Below, piece by piece: positions 6,001-17,300 of a stretch of 26,995 nt of DNA. The position numbers were made by a program, and so were the translations under genes. Where the stretch lies: NCBI GenBank assembly GCA_002506745.1, contig DAYE01000089.1:2281-29275 (forward strand), given 5' to 3'. The DNA is from Euryarchaeota archaeon UBA33 (GTDB taxonomy: Archaea; Thermoplasmatota; E2; DHVEG-1). The stretch's first letter is position 1. The number at the start of each line of letters is the position of its first letter. The notes beneath the pieces are model-generated. The model was not told the origin of the DNA. It worked only from the letters and a program-made list of their open reading frames with translations, and did no database searches.

Positions 6001-8127
6001 TCAGTGACGCAACCGAGAAATATTTCGTAAGTTCAGCAGGCGAGCCTCACTCGGAGGTCCTGTAGCGTATCGACCAACGCGAACGAAGAAGACTGTCAAA
6101 AGGCTGTATCGATCGACTAACGATCCATTTCCATCATAAGCAGAAATATTCAGGATATATGTACCACGCGTGACGTTCATAATACAGGAAAACCCATCAG
6201 AGCCATCAGTATCGGTTATCTCCATGGTTTCGATTTTCAATTGGTTCTCTGCCTTGAACGTAACTGATTGAACGATGTCTGATGCATTTGCTTTAAGATC
6301 CATCTCATGGCTTGTTAAGATAACGACAATGCCTAGTTTAGCTAAGAGATCTGAGAAGAGGAACGATCGGTTAAATGAAAAGAGCTTAAAATAGATATGT
6401 CCGAGTTGGACGTTAGAGAAATTTATCAGTTCAGCAACGTACATGATATGCGGCTTCGACCAGTTGCTTTCTGTCCCACCAGTATTCATTGCTTTCACTC
6501 GAATGCTGTAGTTACCATCTTTTGCCCATGCATATGTTTCTGTCATACTGACATTGGAATTGAAAGGACCTAACCATGCGGTCTCATTGCCATCGCCCCA
6601 ATCCCATTTATAATAGATTTGTTCTCCCCGGGGATCAGATGCAACGACGGAAAAACGAAATGGAATCTCATTTCCCCCTAATGAAGGCCCAGTGATTTGG
6701 AGGTCTCCGGGTTGGAAGTTATTTAATGCAAACACGTTGTCAGATGTATCCGAACCGACGTTGTAGAACTCGTCAAAGGCAGTCACACTGATAAGATATT
6801 GATTCCCGTTAGGGATCTCACTTGTGTTCCAGAGGTAGACACCCGTATTATTTTGATTGGAAGCAATCAGCATCCAAATGTTGCCGTTGTCTGGACTATA
6901 CTCTAACAGAATAGATCCGTTCAGATCCATGTCATAATCATCAGATGCAGACCATTGGATCGCGATCGTTCCATACAATTCAGCTCCTCCATTCGGATAC
7001 AGAAGGGTCACCTGTGGCGGAATCGTATCAATATGTCCGGAGGGATATACCCACGGATGAAAATCGATATTACTGCCTGAGACAGTCACCACATAAGGAG
7101 TATCCCAGGTGCCCGTCGCTGGGATTACCGTTGCATCAGGGTGTACTGCTCGGTAGGTATCCCAGTAATTCCCTGTCAAGCCGTTATCCCATCCATTTGA
7201 AGAGGCATTCGTAGATGTGGAAACGTGGATTATGTTATTAACGAAATTATTATGATAAAACAGGTTGAAACTCGAGTTGGTGAGTTGTATGCCTTGGTTG
7301 TTGTTGGTAATATCGCAATTGTTTACTAAAAGATATTCCGTATCAGCCAAGAAAAGAGCGGCACCAGTACATTGCGACAGTGAACACTGAGTTATTGTTG
7401 TATTGCTACTGTTTTGAGTATGGACACCATAGATTGCATTTTGTAACGTCAGACTTGTGATGCTGATGAAATGATTTCCAGTAACACTGATGATACTTGT
7501 AGTGTTACTTCCACCTCCATCTAAAATGGTTGTCAATCGATTTTCCCCAACAAGGTTCATGTTCTTATTGAGATCGATGGAAGTGTTTTCATAAACTCCG
7601 TCATTGATAAAAATCGTTCCATTTACTGCGACAACAGCGACTGCATCATTGATGTATTGCAACGGGTATTGTGCTGTTCCTTGCCAAGGGCCAACAGTAT
7701 TATTTTTATCGACATAGACATAGTTGAGATAGGTATCAAGGACGATCATGTGATAGTTCTGCGAGTGTGCTGTGTTATTTGAGCTGTCGATTGCCCAAAT
7801 ATAAAACCAGTATGTTCCAGAAAGTGCGATGTTATGGACCTCGTAGGAATAGTTGTTTGGGGAAACCTGAATCATTGACTCATTAAGGGATATAAAACCG
7901 ATGGGACCGGTGATATTAATGCGAACATCGGTGACGCTAATGTTATCGGTGACAGTACAGGATTGGTATAAAAAGAATCCAGGGTCGGTCCTTACACCCG
8001 CATGTGGTCCATATGAAACTGAGGTAATGACGGGGGGTTCCACATCATCTCCAATAACTAAGGAGACTGGCGTTAAAAATGCAATAGTAATACCAATAAT
8101 TATTACCATTTTGACTATTTTATGCAT
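6001..8127 (-). CDS. Secreted NosD-type beta-helix / PKD surface protein
   Basis: A 708-residue exported protein of unknown function, perhaps carbohydrate-binding or structural. Residues 1-26 are a signal peptide. An Ig-like segment follows (about 31-132). A right-handed parallel beta-helix (about 137-360) has PbH1-like turns (GIQLTNSSFNLFYHNNFVNN) and a NosD-like GLTGNYWDTY...WDTPYVV ending. A second Ig-like domain is at about 371-470. A PKD domain (about 475-565) has KWDWGDGNETAWLGPF and AWAKDGNYSIRVKA. The C-terminal domain (about 568-684) is homologous to that of the 354-residue protein. I start at the ATG 8127 because GGGGG precedes it by 7 nt and a TATA box at 8171-8180 gives a leader of about 22 nt. 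An in-frame ATG at 8139 (712 residues) lies within this Shine-Dalgarno region. No anchor is visible; the C-terminus is Arg-rich. Confidence 0.85.
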   Translation of the reverse strand: MHKIVKMVIIIGITIAFLTPVSLVIGDDVEPPVITSVSYGPHAGVRTDPGFFLYQSCTVTDNISVTDVRINITGPIGFISLNESMIQVSPNNYSYEVHNIALSGTYWFYIWAIDSSNNTAHSQNYHMIVLDTYLNYVYVDKNNTVGPWQGTAQYPLQYINDAVAVVAVNGTIFINDGVYENTSIDLNKNMNLVGENRLTTILDGGGSNTTSIISVTGNHFISITSLTLQNAIYGVHTQNSSNTTITQCSLSQCTGAALFLADTEYLLVNNCDITNNNQGIQLTNSSFNLFYHNNFVNNIIHVSTSTNASSNGWDNGLTGNYWDTYRAVHPDATVIPATGTWDTPYVVTVSGSNIDFHPWVYPSGHIDTIPPQVTLLYPNGGAELYGTIAIQWSASDDYDMDLNGSILLEYSPDNGNIWMLIASNQNNTGVYLWNTSEIPNGNQYLISVTAFDEFYNVGSDTSDNVFALNNFQPGDLQITGPSLGGNEIPFRFSVVASDPRGEQIYYKWDWGDGNETAWLGPFNSNVSMTETYAWAKDGNYSIRVKAMNTGGTESNWSKPHIMYVAELINFSNVQLGHIYFKLFSFNRSFLFSDLLAKLGIVVILTSHEMDLKANASDIVQSVTFKAENQLKIETMEITDTDGSDGFSCIMNVTRGTYILNISAYDGNGSLVDRYSLLTVFFVRVGRYATGPPSEARLLNLRNISRLRH

Positions 8128-8393
8128 AGGATCCCCCATTATATGGTAAATTGTACATAGGCCTCATTCCTAATAAAACTTTCTATTTATCCCCCCTAAT
8201 ATAATTTTTCATGCCGTTCAGGAGACCGTTATGGCATGGGTGAAACCAGCAAGCATCTACACGGGAAAATAAAAACATTAAAGGGAATCCATCTGATCGT
8301 TTCCATAATGTGATATTCATAGGGTTCACCATTGGTAATGAAAGGAAGAAAAAACTCCATTTTGATCATAATTCATCTTCACACCAGCCTCAT
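8128..8393. other. Intergenic region between surface-protein genes
   Basis: 266 bp between the end of the giant gene and the beta-helix gene. It carries the promoter and leader of the latter (8128-8180). The rest (8181-8393) shows no convincing coding frame, tRNA or strong hairpin to me. Because the spacing is long and a promoter is present, the genes are probably separate transcription units. Confidence 0.4.
8171..8180 (-). promoter_or_regulatory. TATA-like box of the beta-helix surface protein gene
   Basis: The minus strand reads AGTTTTATTA, about 44-53 nt upstream of the ATG at 8127. The predicted leader of about 20 nt would include the GGGGG Shine-Dalgarno that supports that start. Confidence 0.4.
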
Positions 8394-11300
8394 TTATATC
8401 AACCCCTCCATCCGAAAAACCTGCTGGAGAGTCATCCCTTTATACTCTCCCCTGAATAATCGCAACAAGAGTTGTATGAAATCAAAAATATTTTTCTCCT
8501 GCCGATCAACCGTAGATTCTTCAGCAATAGGTTCGTCAGTTGCTGATTGGGTTGTCGAATCAGAGGACGACGAGGTAGTGGTTGAAGACGCAGGTGATTC
8601 TATAACGGGATTTATTTCCGATTCCTGCGCGTCAACAACAGGGTTTGGAATCTCCGTCTGAGTAAATTCAATTTCAACAGGCATAGAGACCAACAAGGGA
8701 TCTGACCAATTGCTCTCAGCATCAGCGATATCTTTGGCTTTTACCGTGATATTAAACGACCCTTCCACGCTCCACGAATGATTCGCACTCCCAATAGTAT
8801 CAGAGTCATATGGCCCAACCCACCCACTGTTCGTCCCATCACCCCATTCGAACCAGAACCACACCTGGTCTTCATCCACATCAACGGTACTTGTCCAGAA
8901 GGAATAATTCACATTTACTTTCCCAGACAGAGTCCCTGATGGTCGTTCTGGTTTTTCCGGAGGGGTATTGATAAATTCGACGGTGGTGAACAAATACCAT
9001 TTTCGCACAACAATCCCAGTACCCATCGGATCAGACGCATTGACCCACACCGTATAACTGGTCAAATAATCAAGACCGGAAAGGGAGACTGTTTTCGTGC
9101 TATTCGACGCACCAGCGCCACTTGCAGACTGTCCATTGCTGCATTGGATCGACCAAGAGAACAGATCACCTTCCAAATCAACAATAGGAATACTCCAAAT
9201 CAAGATCCGTGGATTGCCAATAGAGCCGTTCGCAGGCAGGGGTTCCCCGAAGACAGGTGGAAGATTAAATTCCGTAGAGAAGGTGTACCATTGTCGGACA
9301 TAGGTATTAATCCCTGGTGGATCTGTCGCATTCACCCAAATGATATAAGAAGTCAAGGATGCAAGGCCAGAGAGTGCTAATGATTTTGTACCGTTCGACG
9401 CACCAGAGCCACTTGCATATTGTCCATTGCTGCATTGGATCGACCATGTGACAAGATCACCCTCAGGGTCATTAATCGGGATGTGCCACGTAAACGTCAG
9501 GTTCGTATTTTGAGTACCGTTCGCAGGAACAGGGTCTCCAAATACCGGCGGAAGATTGATGCCTGTTGAGAAAGTGAACCATTTACGGACGAATAAACCA
9601 GTTCCGTAGGGATCGGTCGTATTCACCCAGACAAGATATGACGTCAAGGGTGCAAGTCCGGAAACATATAATGTTTTCGTACCGTTCGACGCACCAGAGC
9701 CACTTGCATATTGCCCATTGCTGCATTGGATAGTCCAAGAGAAGGGATCTCCATCGGGATCGATTATCACAATCCTCCAGGCGAAGCTCAGTTTGTTAGT
9801 GGTAGAACCGTTTGATGGGGTCGGCGACCCAATGACCGGGGGAAGATTGACACCAGTCGAAAACACATACCATCTTCGAGTGAAACGACCACTATTGAAC
9901 GGATCGGTCGCATTCACCCACACCCGATAAGATGCTGAAGAGACGAGCCCTGAAATTGATAAGGACTTTGTTCCGTTCGATGCACTATAACTACTATTGG
10001 TTTGTCCGTTGCTGCATTGAATACTCCAATTGAAGAGATTACCTTCAGGGTCATTGATGAGAATGCTCCAAGTCAGATTGAGAGGCTGGTTTGTAGAACC
10101 GTTTGCAGGCACTGGAGACCCAAAAACCGGTGGAAGATTTTCTTTTGTAGTAAACGTATACCATCTCCGAGTATAAAGACCACTACCTAACGGATCGGTC
10201 GCATTCACCCAAACCGTATAAGACGTTACGGCCGTAAGTCCAGAAACAGACACTGATTTTGTACCGTTGGTAGCTGCAGTTCCGCTATTCGATTGCCCAT
10301 TACTGCAGTGAATATTCCAATTGAAACTATTTCCTTCCGGGTCATTGATGGGGATGCTCCAGATGAATGAATATGGATTGCCTATTGAGCCATTCGCTGG
10401 TGACGGTGTTCCGAATACAGGAGAATTATTCACAGGAGTGACGATAAACGTCACCGCATCATCATCCCATAACCCACCAGGATCCGTCGCCCTAAATATC
10501 ACCGTCTCAGAACCATACCACTCAGGAGATGGAATAGTGATGGTAGCAACACGATTCACAATACTTACAGACAACTGCACATTACCTGAATACGTCCAAA
10601 TCATCTCAGAATCAGTATTATCCGAATCCGACACATACTCATCCAAATTAATCGGGTTAAACAACGAACCTTCTACAATAATCTGATTTTGAATGTTTGT
10701 GACAATCGGGGGATCATTTACTGATATTACGGTCACAAAGACGGTTGCCGTATCGGTGAACACCCCATCACTAATCGTATACGAAAAGGAATCGGAACCC
10801 TGGTAGTTTGGTAACGGTGTATAAAAGACAAACATGCTATTGGTTGATACGATGCCAAAAGAAGCTTGTGTCACACTGATAATAGTCAATGGATTGTTAT
10901 CAGAATCGTAATCATTTGAAAGCACATTGATAGTGTTACTTAACGAATCCTCGATTACTGAGATGGTATCATTGTTGGCAACTGGCGGGTCATTAACATT
11001 AGATATCATGACAAACACGGATGCAGTATCACTCCCCCCGTGAGAATCAGTGACTGTGTAGATGAAAGTGTCAGCTCCGACATAATTTGGTAGTGGCGTA
11101 TAATACACAAACATACCATCTGTTGATGATGACCCATGTGCCGGCTGCGTGACCGATGAAACAGAGAGGGGATCACTATCAATGTCAACATCGTTCTGTC
11201 GGACATTAATAAGGTTATTTGATGAGTCCTCTTGTACAGTTGCAGTATCATCGTTTGCGATTGGCGGATCATTGACATTCGTGATAAGGACATTGACATT

Positions 11301-14300
11301 CGCTGTATCTGTTCCTCCATTACCATCGCTAATTGAATACATGAAACTATCTGACCCATAGTAGTTCAAAACAGGTGTATAGGATACCAATGCGGGGGTA
11401 AATGTCGTCGTACCATGAGCTGGTTGGGTGACACTTATAATCGTCAACGTATCGCCATCAATGTCATTGTCGTTGAGTAACACAGTAATCTGATTCGCTA
11501 ATGAATCCTCAACAACGGTTGCAGTATCATCGACAGCGTTTGGCACATCGTTTATCGCTGACACAGATACAGTTACTACTGCTGAATCGACCCCACCATT
11601 TCCATCACTGATTGAGTACGCAAATACATCGGAGCCATGGTAGTTCGGTGAAGGAGTGTAAAATACAAATGCCCCATTAGTCGAGGATGTCCCATGGGAT
11701 GGTTGGGTAACACTAGTGATAAACAAGGGGTTGTTATCAGGATCGACATCATTGCTCAGGACAATCAGTTGATTGCCTGTTGAATCTTCATTGACGGTCG
11801 CGATATCATCATATGCAATCGGTGGATCATTTGCTGAGGTAACCATGAGACTGATGAGTGCGGAATCTATCCCACTATGTCCATCATTGATTGTATAAGT
11901 AAGACTGTCTGGTCCATTATAATTCGGATAAGGTGAATAATACACATATGACGTGCTATAGGTTGCAGATCCATGGGATGGTTGGGTGATACTAGTAACC
12001 GTAAGTAAATCACCATCGATATCATAATCATTTATTAAGACCTCTATCTGGTTACTAATTGAATCTTCAACAACAGATTCAGTATCATCAATTGCATTTG
12101 GTGGGTCATTGATATTGGTCACAGTGATGGTAACCAGCGCAGAATCGGTGCCACCAAGACCATCGCTAATCGTGTAGGTAAAACTATCAGCTCCAACATA
12201 ATTTGCTTGAGGAGTATAGAAGACGGTAGCAGTGGAGAATGCCACTGAACCATGACCGGGTTGTGTCACACCAATCACAATGATAGGGTTGCCATCGATG
12301 TCATAATCGTTGACTAAAACACTGATTGGATTGTTGGTTGAATCCTCGACAACTGTTGCGGTATCATCAGTTGCGGATGGAGGGTCGTTTGCAGCGGTTA
12401 TGGAGATTACTATATTTGCTGAATCGGTACTTCCACCGTCACTGATGGTATAGCTGAAGCTATCACCACCATTGTAGTTTGGTGCAGGGGTATAAAACAC
12501 GAATGCTCCGTTGGTCGAAGAGATTCCATGTGTTGGTGGTGTGACGCTAATAATCAACAAGGGGTTATTTTCAGGATCATAATCATTTGCTAAGACATTG
12601 ATAAGGTTATTTGAGGAATCCTCAATTGCAGTCGCGCTGTCATCAATTGCGACAGGGGGGTCACTTTGTGGGCTGACCGTGAGAGCAACTCCTGCGGTAT
12701 CAGTTCCACCATGGCCATCACTGATAGAATAGGTAAGATAGTCAGGACCATTGTAATTCGTATTTGGTGTATAATAAACGTAGAATGCCGTAAAGGAAGC
12801 GGTCCCATATATTGGTTGTGTGATTCCTGTGATAAGTAACGCATCACCATCGATATCATTATCGTTGATTAATACATTCAACTGATTATTCGTTGAATCC
12901 TCAAGAACAGGAATGGAATCATCAACGGCTAATGGTGGATCATTCAGGGGGGTTACCATGATAGTGACCACCGCGGTATCAGTCCCGCCCTTACCATCAC
13001 TAATCGTATAAACAAATTGATCAGCCCCATTATAGTTTGATTGAGGAGTGTAAAAGACATACAAGCTGGTGAACGAAGCAAGACCATGGGATGGTTGGGT
13101 CACTGCAAAGACACTAAGAGTATCTCCATCGATATCATTATCATTTAAGAGAACATTAATTTGGTTCGTATTCGAATCCTCGATTACTGAGGTGCTATCA
13201 TCCACTGCATTTGGTGGATCATTAACTTGAGTAATGATTATAGCGACAGTAGCAGAATCGACTCCTCCTTGTGCATCATTGATCGTGTAGGTGAAGGAAT
13301 CTGAACCAACATAGTTTGGCGCAGGCGTATAGAAAATAAAGACACCATTTGTCGACGTTGTCCCATGTGGTGGTACGCTTATTGAAGTTACGGTCAATGG
13401 GTTATAATCAGGGTCAACATCGTTAGCAAGAACATTAATAAGATTATTAATCGAATCTTCTGCGACAGTTGCTGAATCATCATTTGCTATTGGTGGATCA
13501 TTGACTGGTGTTACCGTGAGCGTGAGGGTTGCAGAATCGGTGCTTCCATGACCATCATTGATCACATACGTAAGGCTGTCGAACCCATTATAGTTAGCAG
13601 CAGGGGTGTAGAAAACATATGAACTATTATACGATGCGGTCCCATGAGTAGGCTGTGTAATACTTGAGATAGTAATCACGTCGCCATCTATGTCATTGTC
13701 GTTTGCACGGACATTAATTTGATTATTCGTGGAATCTTCCGCCACTGAGCTTGCGTCATCATTTGCAACAGGGGGGTCATTTACAGGAGTGACCGTGATA
13801 GTTACCATTGCCGTATCTGTACCTCCTTGTCCATCTGTAATCGTGTAGCTGAAACTATCAGATCCCGCATAATTCGTATGGGGAGTATAATAAATATAGC
13901 TTGAAGAAAATGTTGCGGTCCCATGAGATGGTGTACTAACACTGACTATTAACAGGGGGTTATTATCTGGGTCATTATCGTTTGCTCTCACGTTTAGTGA
14001 ATTACTTGAAGAATCCTCAACCACAGAGAAGATATCATCATTAGCCACTGGTGGATCGTTAATTCCAGTGATCGTTATAGAAACAATGGCGACATCGCTT
14101 CCACCATTCCCGTCACTAATGGTATAGCTAAAGGTGTCTGAACCAAAATAGTCCAGAGAGGGCGTATAATAGACATATTGGGATGTATAGGTCACTGACC
14201 CATGGTTTGGTTGTACAACAGCAATGATACTAAGGAGGTCTCCATCGATGTCATTATCATTCGCTCGGACATTTAGTTGATTGTTTATTGAATCCTCGAT

Positions 14301-17300
14301 GACGGTTGCAGTATCATCCCCAGCGATCGGAACATCATTAATTGAAAGAACTGTTACCAGTACGGTCGCGCTATCAGTACTCCCATGACCATCATTAATT
14401 GTATAGGTAAAAGAGTCTGAACCAAAATAGTTCGTTACTGGAGTATAGTAGATATAAGATGTGGTGAATGTTATTGAACCATGAGCCGGTTGGGTTACTG
14501 CTGATATCGTGAGCGTATCACCATCGACATCGAAATCGTTTGCACGAACATTGAGTTGATTTGTGGTGGAATCCTCAGTAACAACCGTGATATCATCAAT
14601 GGCAGTAGGCGGGTCATTTATTGCGGTCACTGTGACAGTGACTACTGCGGTATCAGATCCACCATGACCATCAATAATAGTGTAGATGAAGGTGTCCATC
14701 CCTGTATAATTTTGAGCAGGGGTATAGGTCACATAAAAGTTGGTGAAGGTAACAGACCCATGGGAAGGTGTGGTCACTGTGGTGATGATAAGCGTGTCGC
14801 CATCCTCATCCATATCATTTGCTTGGACATTCAATTGATTGTTTATAGAATCCTCTGAAACCGTTGCGGTATCATTTGCTGCAACAGGCAGATCATTCAC
14901 CGATTGTATCGTCACATTGACTCTTGCAGAATCCGTGCTTCCTCCATCGCTGATGGTATAGGTAAAAGTATCAAGCCCATAGTAATTCGGAGTCGGGGTA
15001 TACGTCACATAGGTCGCCATGAAGCTGACTGTCCCATGTAGTGGTTGGGTGACACCGATAATCGTGATAGAGTCACCATTAGGATCATTATCGTTCGTCA
15101 GAACGTTCAGTTGATTTCCCGATGAATCCTCAACAACCGTGGCTGTGTCATCATTTGCGTTTGGTGGAGTATTTATGATTGCAATGGTGAGGGATATGAC
15201 GGCCGTGTCTGTATATCCGGTTCCATCACTAATCGTGTAACTACAGCTATCCGATCCTAAGTATCCAGCTGTTGGTGTGTAAAAGACGTAGAGACCATTG
15301 GTTGAAGCAGAGCCATGCAACGGTGTAGATACCGAGGTAATCGTGAGCGAGTTGTTATCAGGGTCATAATCGTTTGCTCGAACATTGAGTTGATTGTTTG
15401 AAGAATCCTTTGGAACCGTGATGGTATCGTCATTGGCAATTGGTGGATCACTGATAGGTGCTACGGTTACGGTTACAGTGGCAGTATCGGTTCCTCCATG
15501 TCCATCGCTCATGGTGTATGAGAATGTGTCGATACTAAAGTAATTAGGATCGGGTGTGTAGAAGACATAGTTCCCATTGGTTGTCGTTGAACCATGAGGG
15601 GGATTGGAGACTGAGGCAATGGAAAGAGAGTCGCCATCTGGGTCATTATCGTTTGCTAAGGCATTGATGAGGTTATTTGATGAATCCTCCGCAACAGTCG
15701 CTGTATCATTGGTTGCATTCGGTGGATCGTTCATTGGAGTAACAGTGATAGAGATGGTTCCAATGCTTGTGCCTCCATTTCCATCTGAGATAGTGTAGGT
15801 AAATGCATCTTGTCCATTGTAGTTTGCTGCAGGTGTATAAAATATGTACCCACCACTTGTTGAGGAAGCCCCATGGGAAGGTTGTGTGACTGATGTAATA
15901 GTCAATGGGTTATTTTCGATATCGAAATCGTTTACAAGAGCATTGATCAGGTTGTTCGTTGAATCTTCAGCAAGCGTCACTGCATCATTGACGGCGACAG
16001 GGGGATCGTTGACGGATGTCACAGTTATCAAAAGAGTTGCAGTGTCGGTTCCACCATTGTTATCACTGATGGTGTAGGTGAGACTATCAGGGCCGAAGTA
16101 GTTAAGGGATGCTGTGTAAAACACCCGGGTCCCATTGGTTGATGCGGTGCCATGAATAGGTTGGGTGAGACTTACAATCGTAAGGATGTCACCATCAACG
16201 TCAATATCATTCAAACGGACATTGATAGGAAAGTTCGTGGAATCTTCAGGGATTGTTGCTGTATCGTTCAGAGCATCAGGTGGGTCATTAACAGGGGTGA
16301 TTATCACATTGACGGTCGCTGGATCTGTGCCACCATGACCATCACTAATCGTGTAGGTAAAAGAATCGGATCCTGAGTAGTTCGCAGCAGGTCTATAGGT
16401 AACGGATGATGCAGTAAATGTACTTAATCCATGCATCGGTTGGGTTATTGAAGTTATGGTAAGTGGATCTCCGTCGATGTCGATATCGTTTACCAGGACG
16501 TTAATATTATTATTCAATGAATCCTCGATGACTGTCGCGGTGTCATCGTTGGCGACTGGTTGGTCATTTACCGGTGTGACTGTGACACTTACTGTTGCGG
16601 TATCTGTACCTCCATGGCCATCACTGATAGTATAGGTAAAGCTATCTGGACCATTGTAATTTGAAGAGGGGGAATAGTATGTATATAATGTGGTGAAGGT
16701 TGCAGTGCCATGCGCAGGTGTTGTGACACTCGTAATTGAAAGAGTGTCTCCATCGATATCATTATCATTCGTCCGTACATTTATCTGGTTGTTATTGGTG
16801 TCTTCTGCGACTGTTGTTGTATCATCAACAGCATTTGGAGGGTCGTTAATGGGGGTGATGGTGACTGTTACGATTGCAGTATCTATTCCGCCATAGCCAT
16901 CAATAATAGTATAAGTGAAGGTGTCTACTCCGTTGTAGTTCGCACTTGGTGCGTAAAAGATAGTAGAGATAGTGAATGTAACAGCTCCATGCGCTGGCTG
17001 TGTCACACCTGAAATCAAGATGGGGTCGTTATCTATATCACCATCGTTTGTCAATACATTGATTTGGTTGTTTGTTGAATCTTCATTGACAGTGGCGGTA
17101 TCATTATTTGCAATTGGTTGATCGTTGACTGGTGTCACCGTTACGGTCACAGTTGCTGTATCAGTCCCACCGTGACCATCGCTTATGCTATAGGTGAAAC
17201 TATCAGGACCATTATAATTCGCCGAAGGGGTATAACGAACAAATGATGAGGTGAACGTGGTGGTCCCATGAGATGGCACCGACACAGCAGTTATCACAAG

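Noticed and set aside
8332..8661. Plus-strand frame of 109 codons at the end of the giant gene
   Set aside because: Mostly antisense to the Ser/Thr-rich tail; no promoter or family similarity.
14556..14858. Antisense reading frames of 60-145 codons across the giant gene and others
   Set aside because: They lie opposite conserved, domain-rich coding sequence, have no recognisable families, and arise from the low stop-codon density of the repeats.
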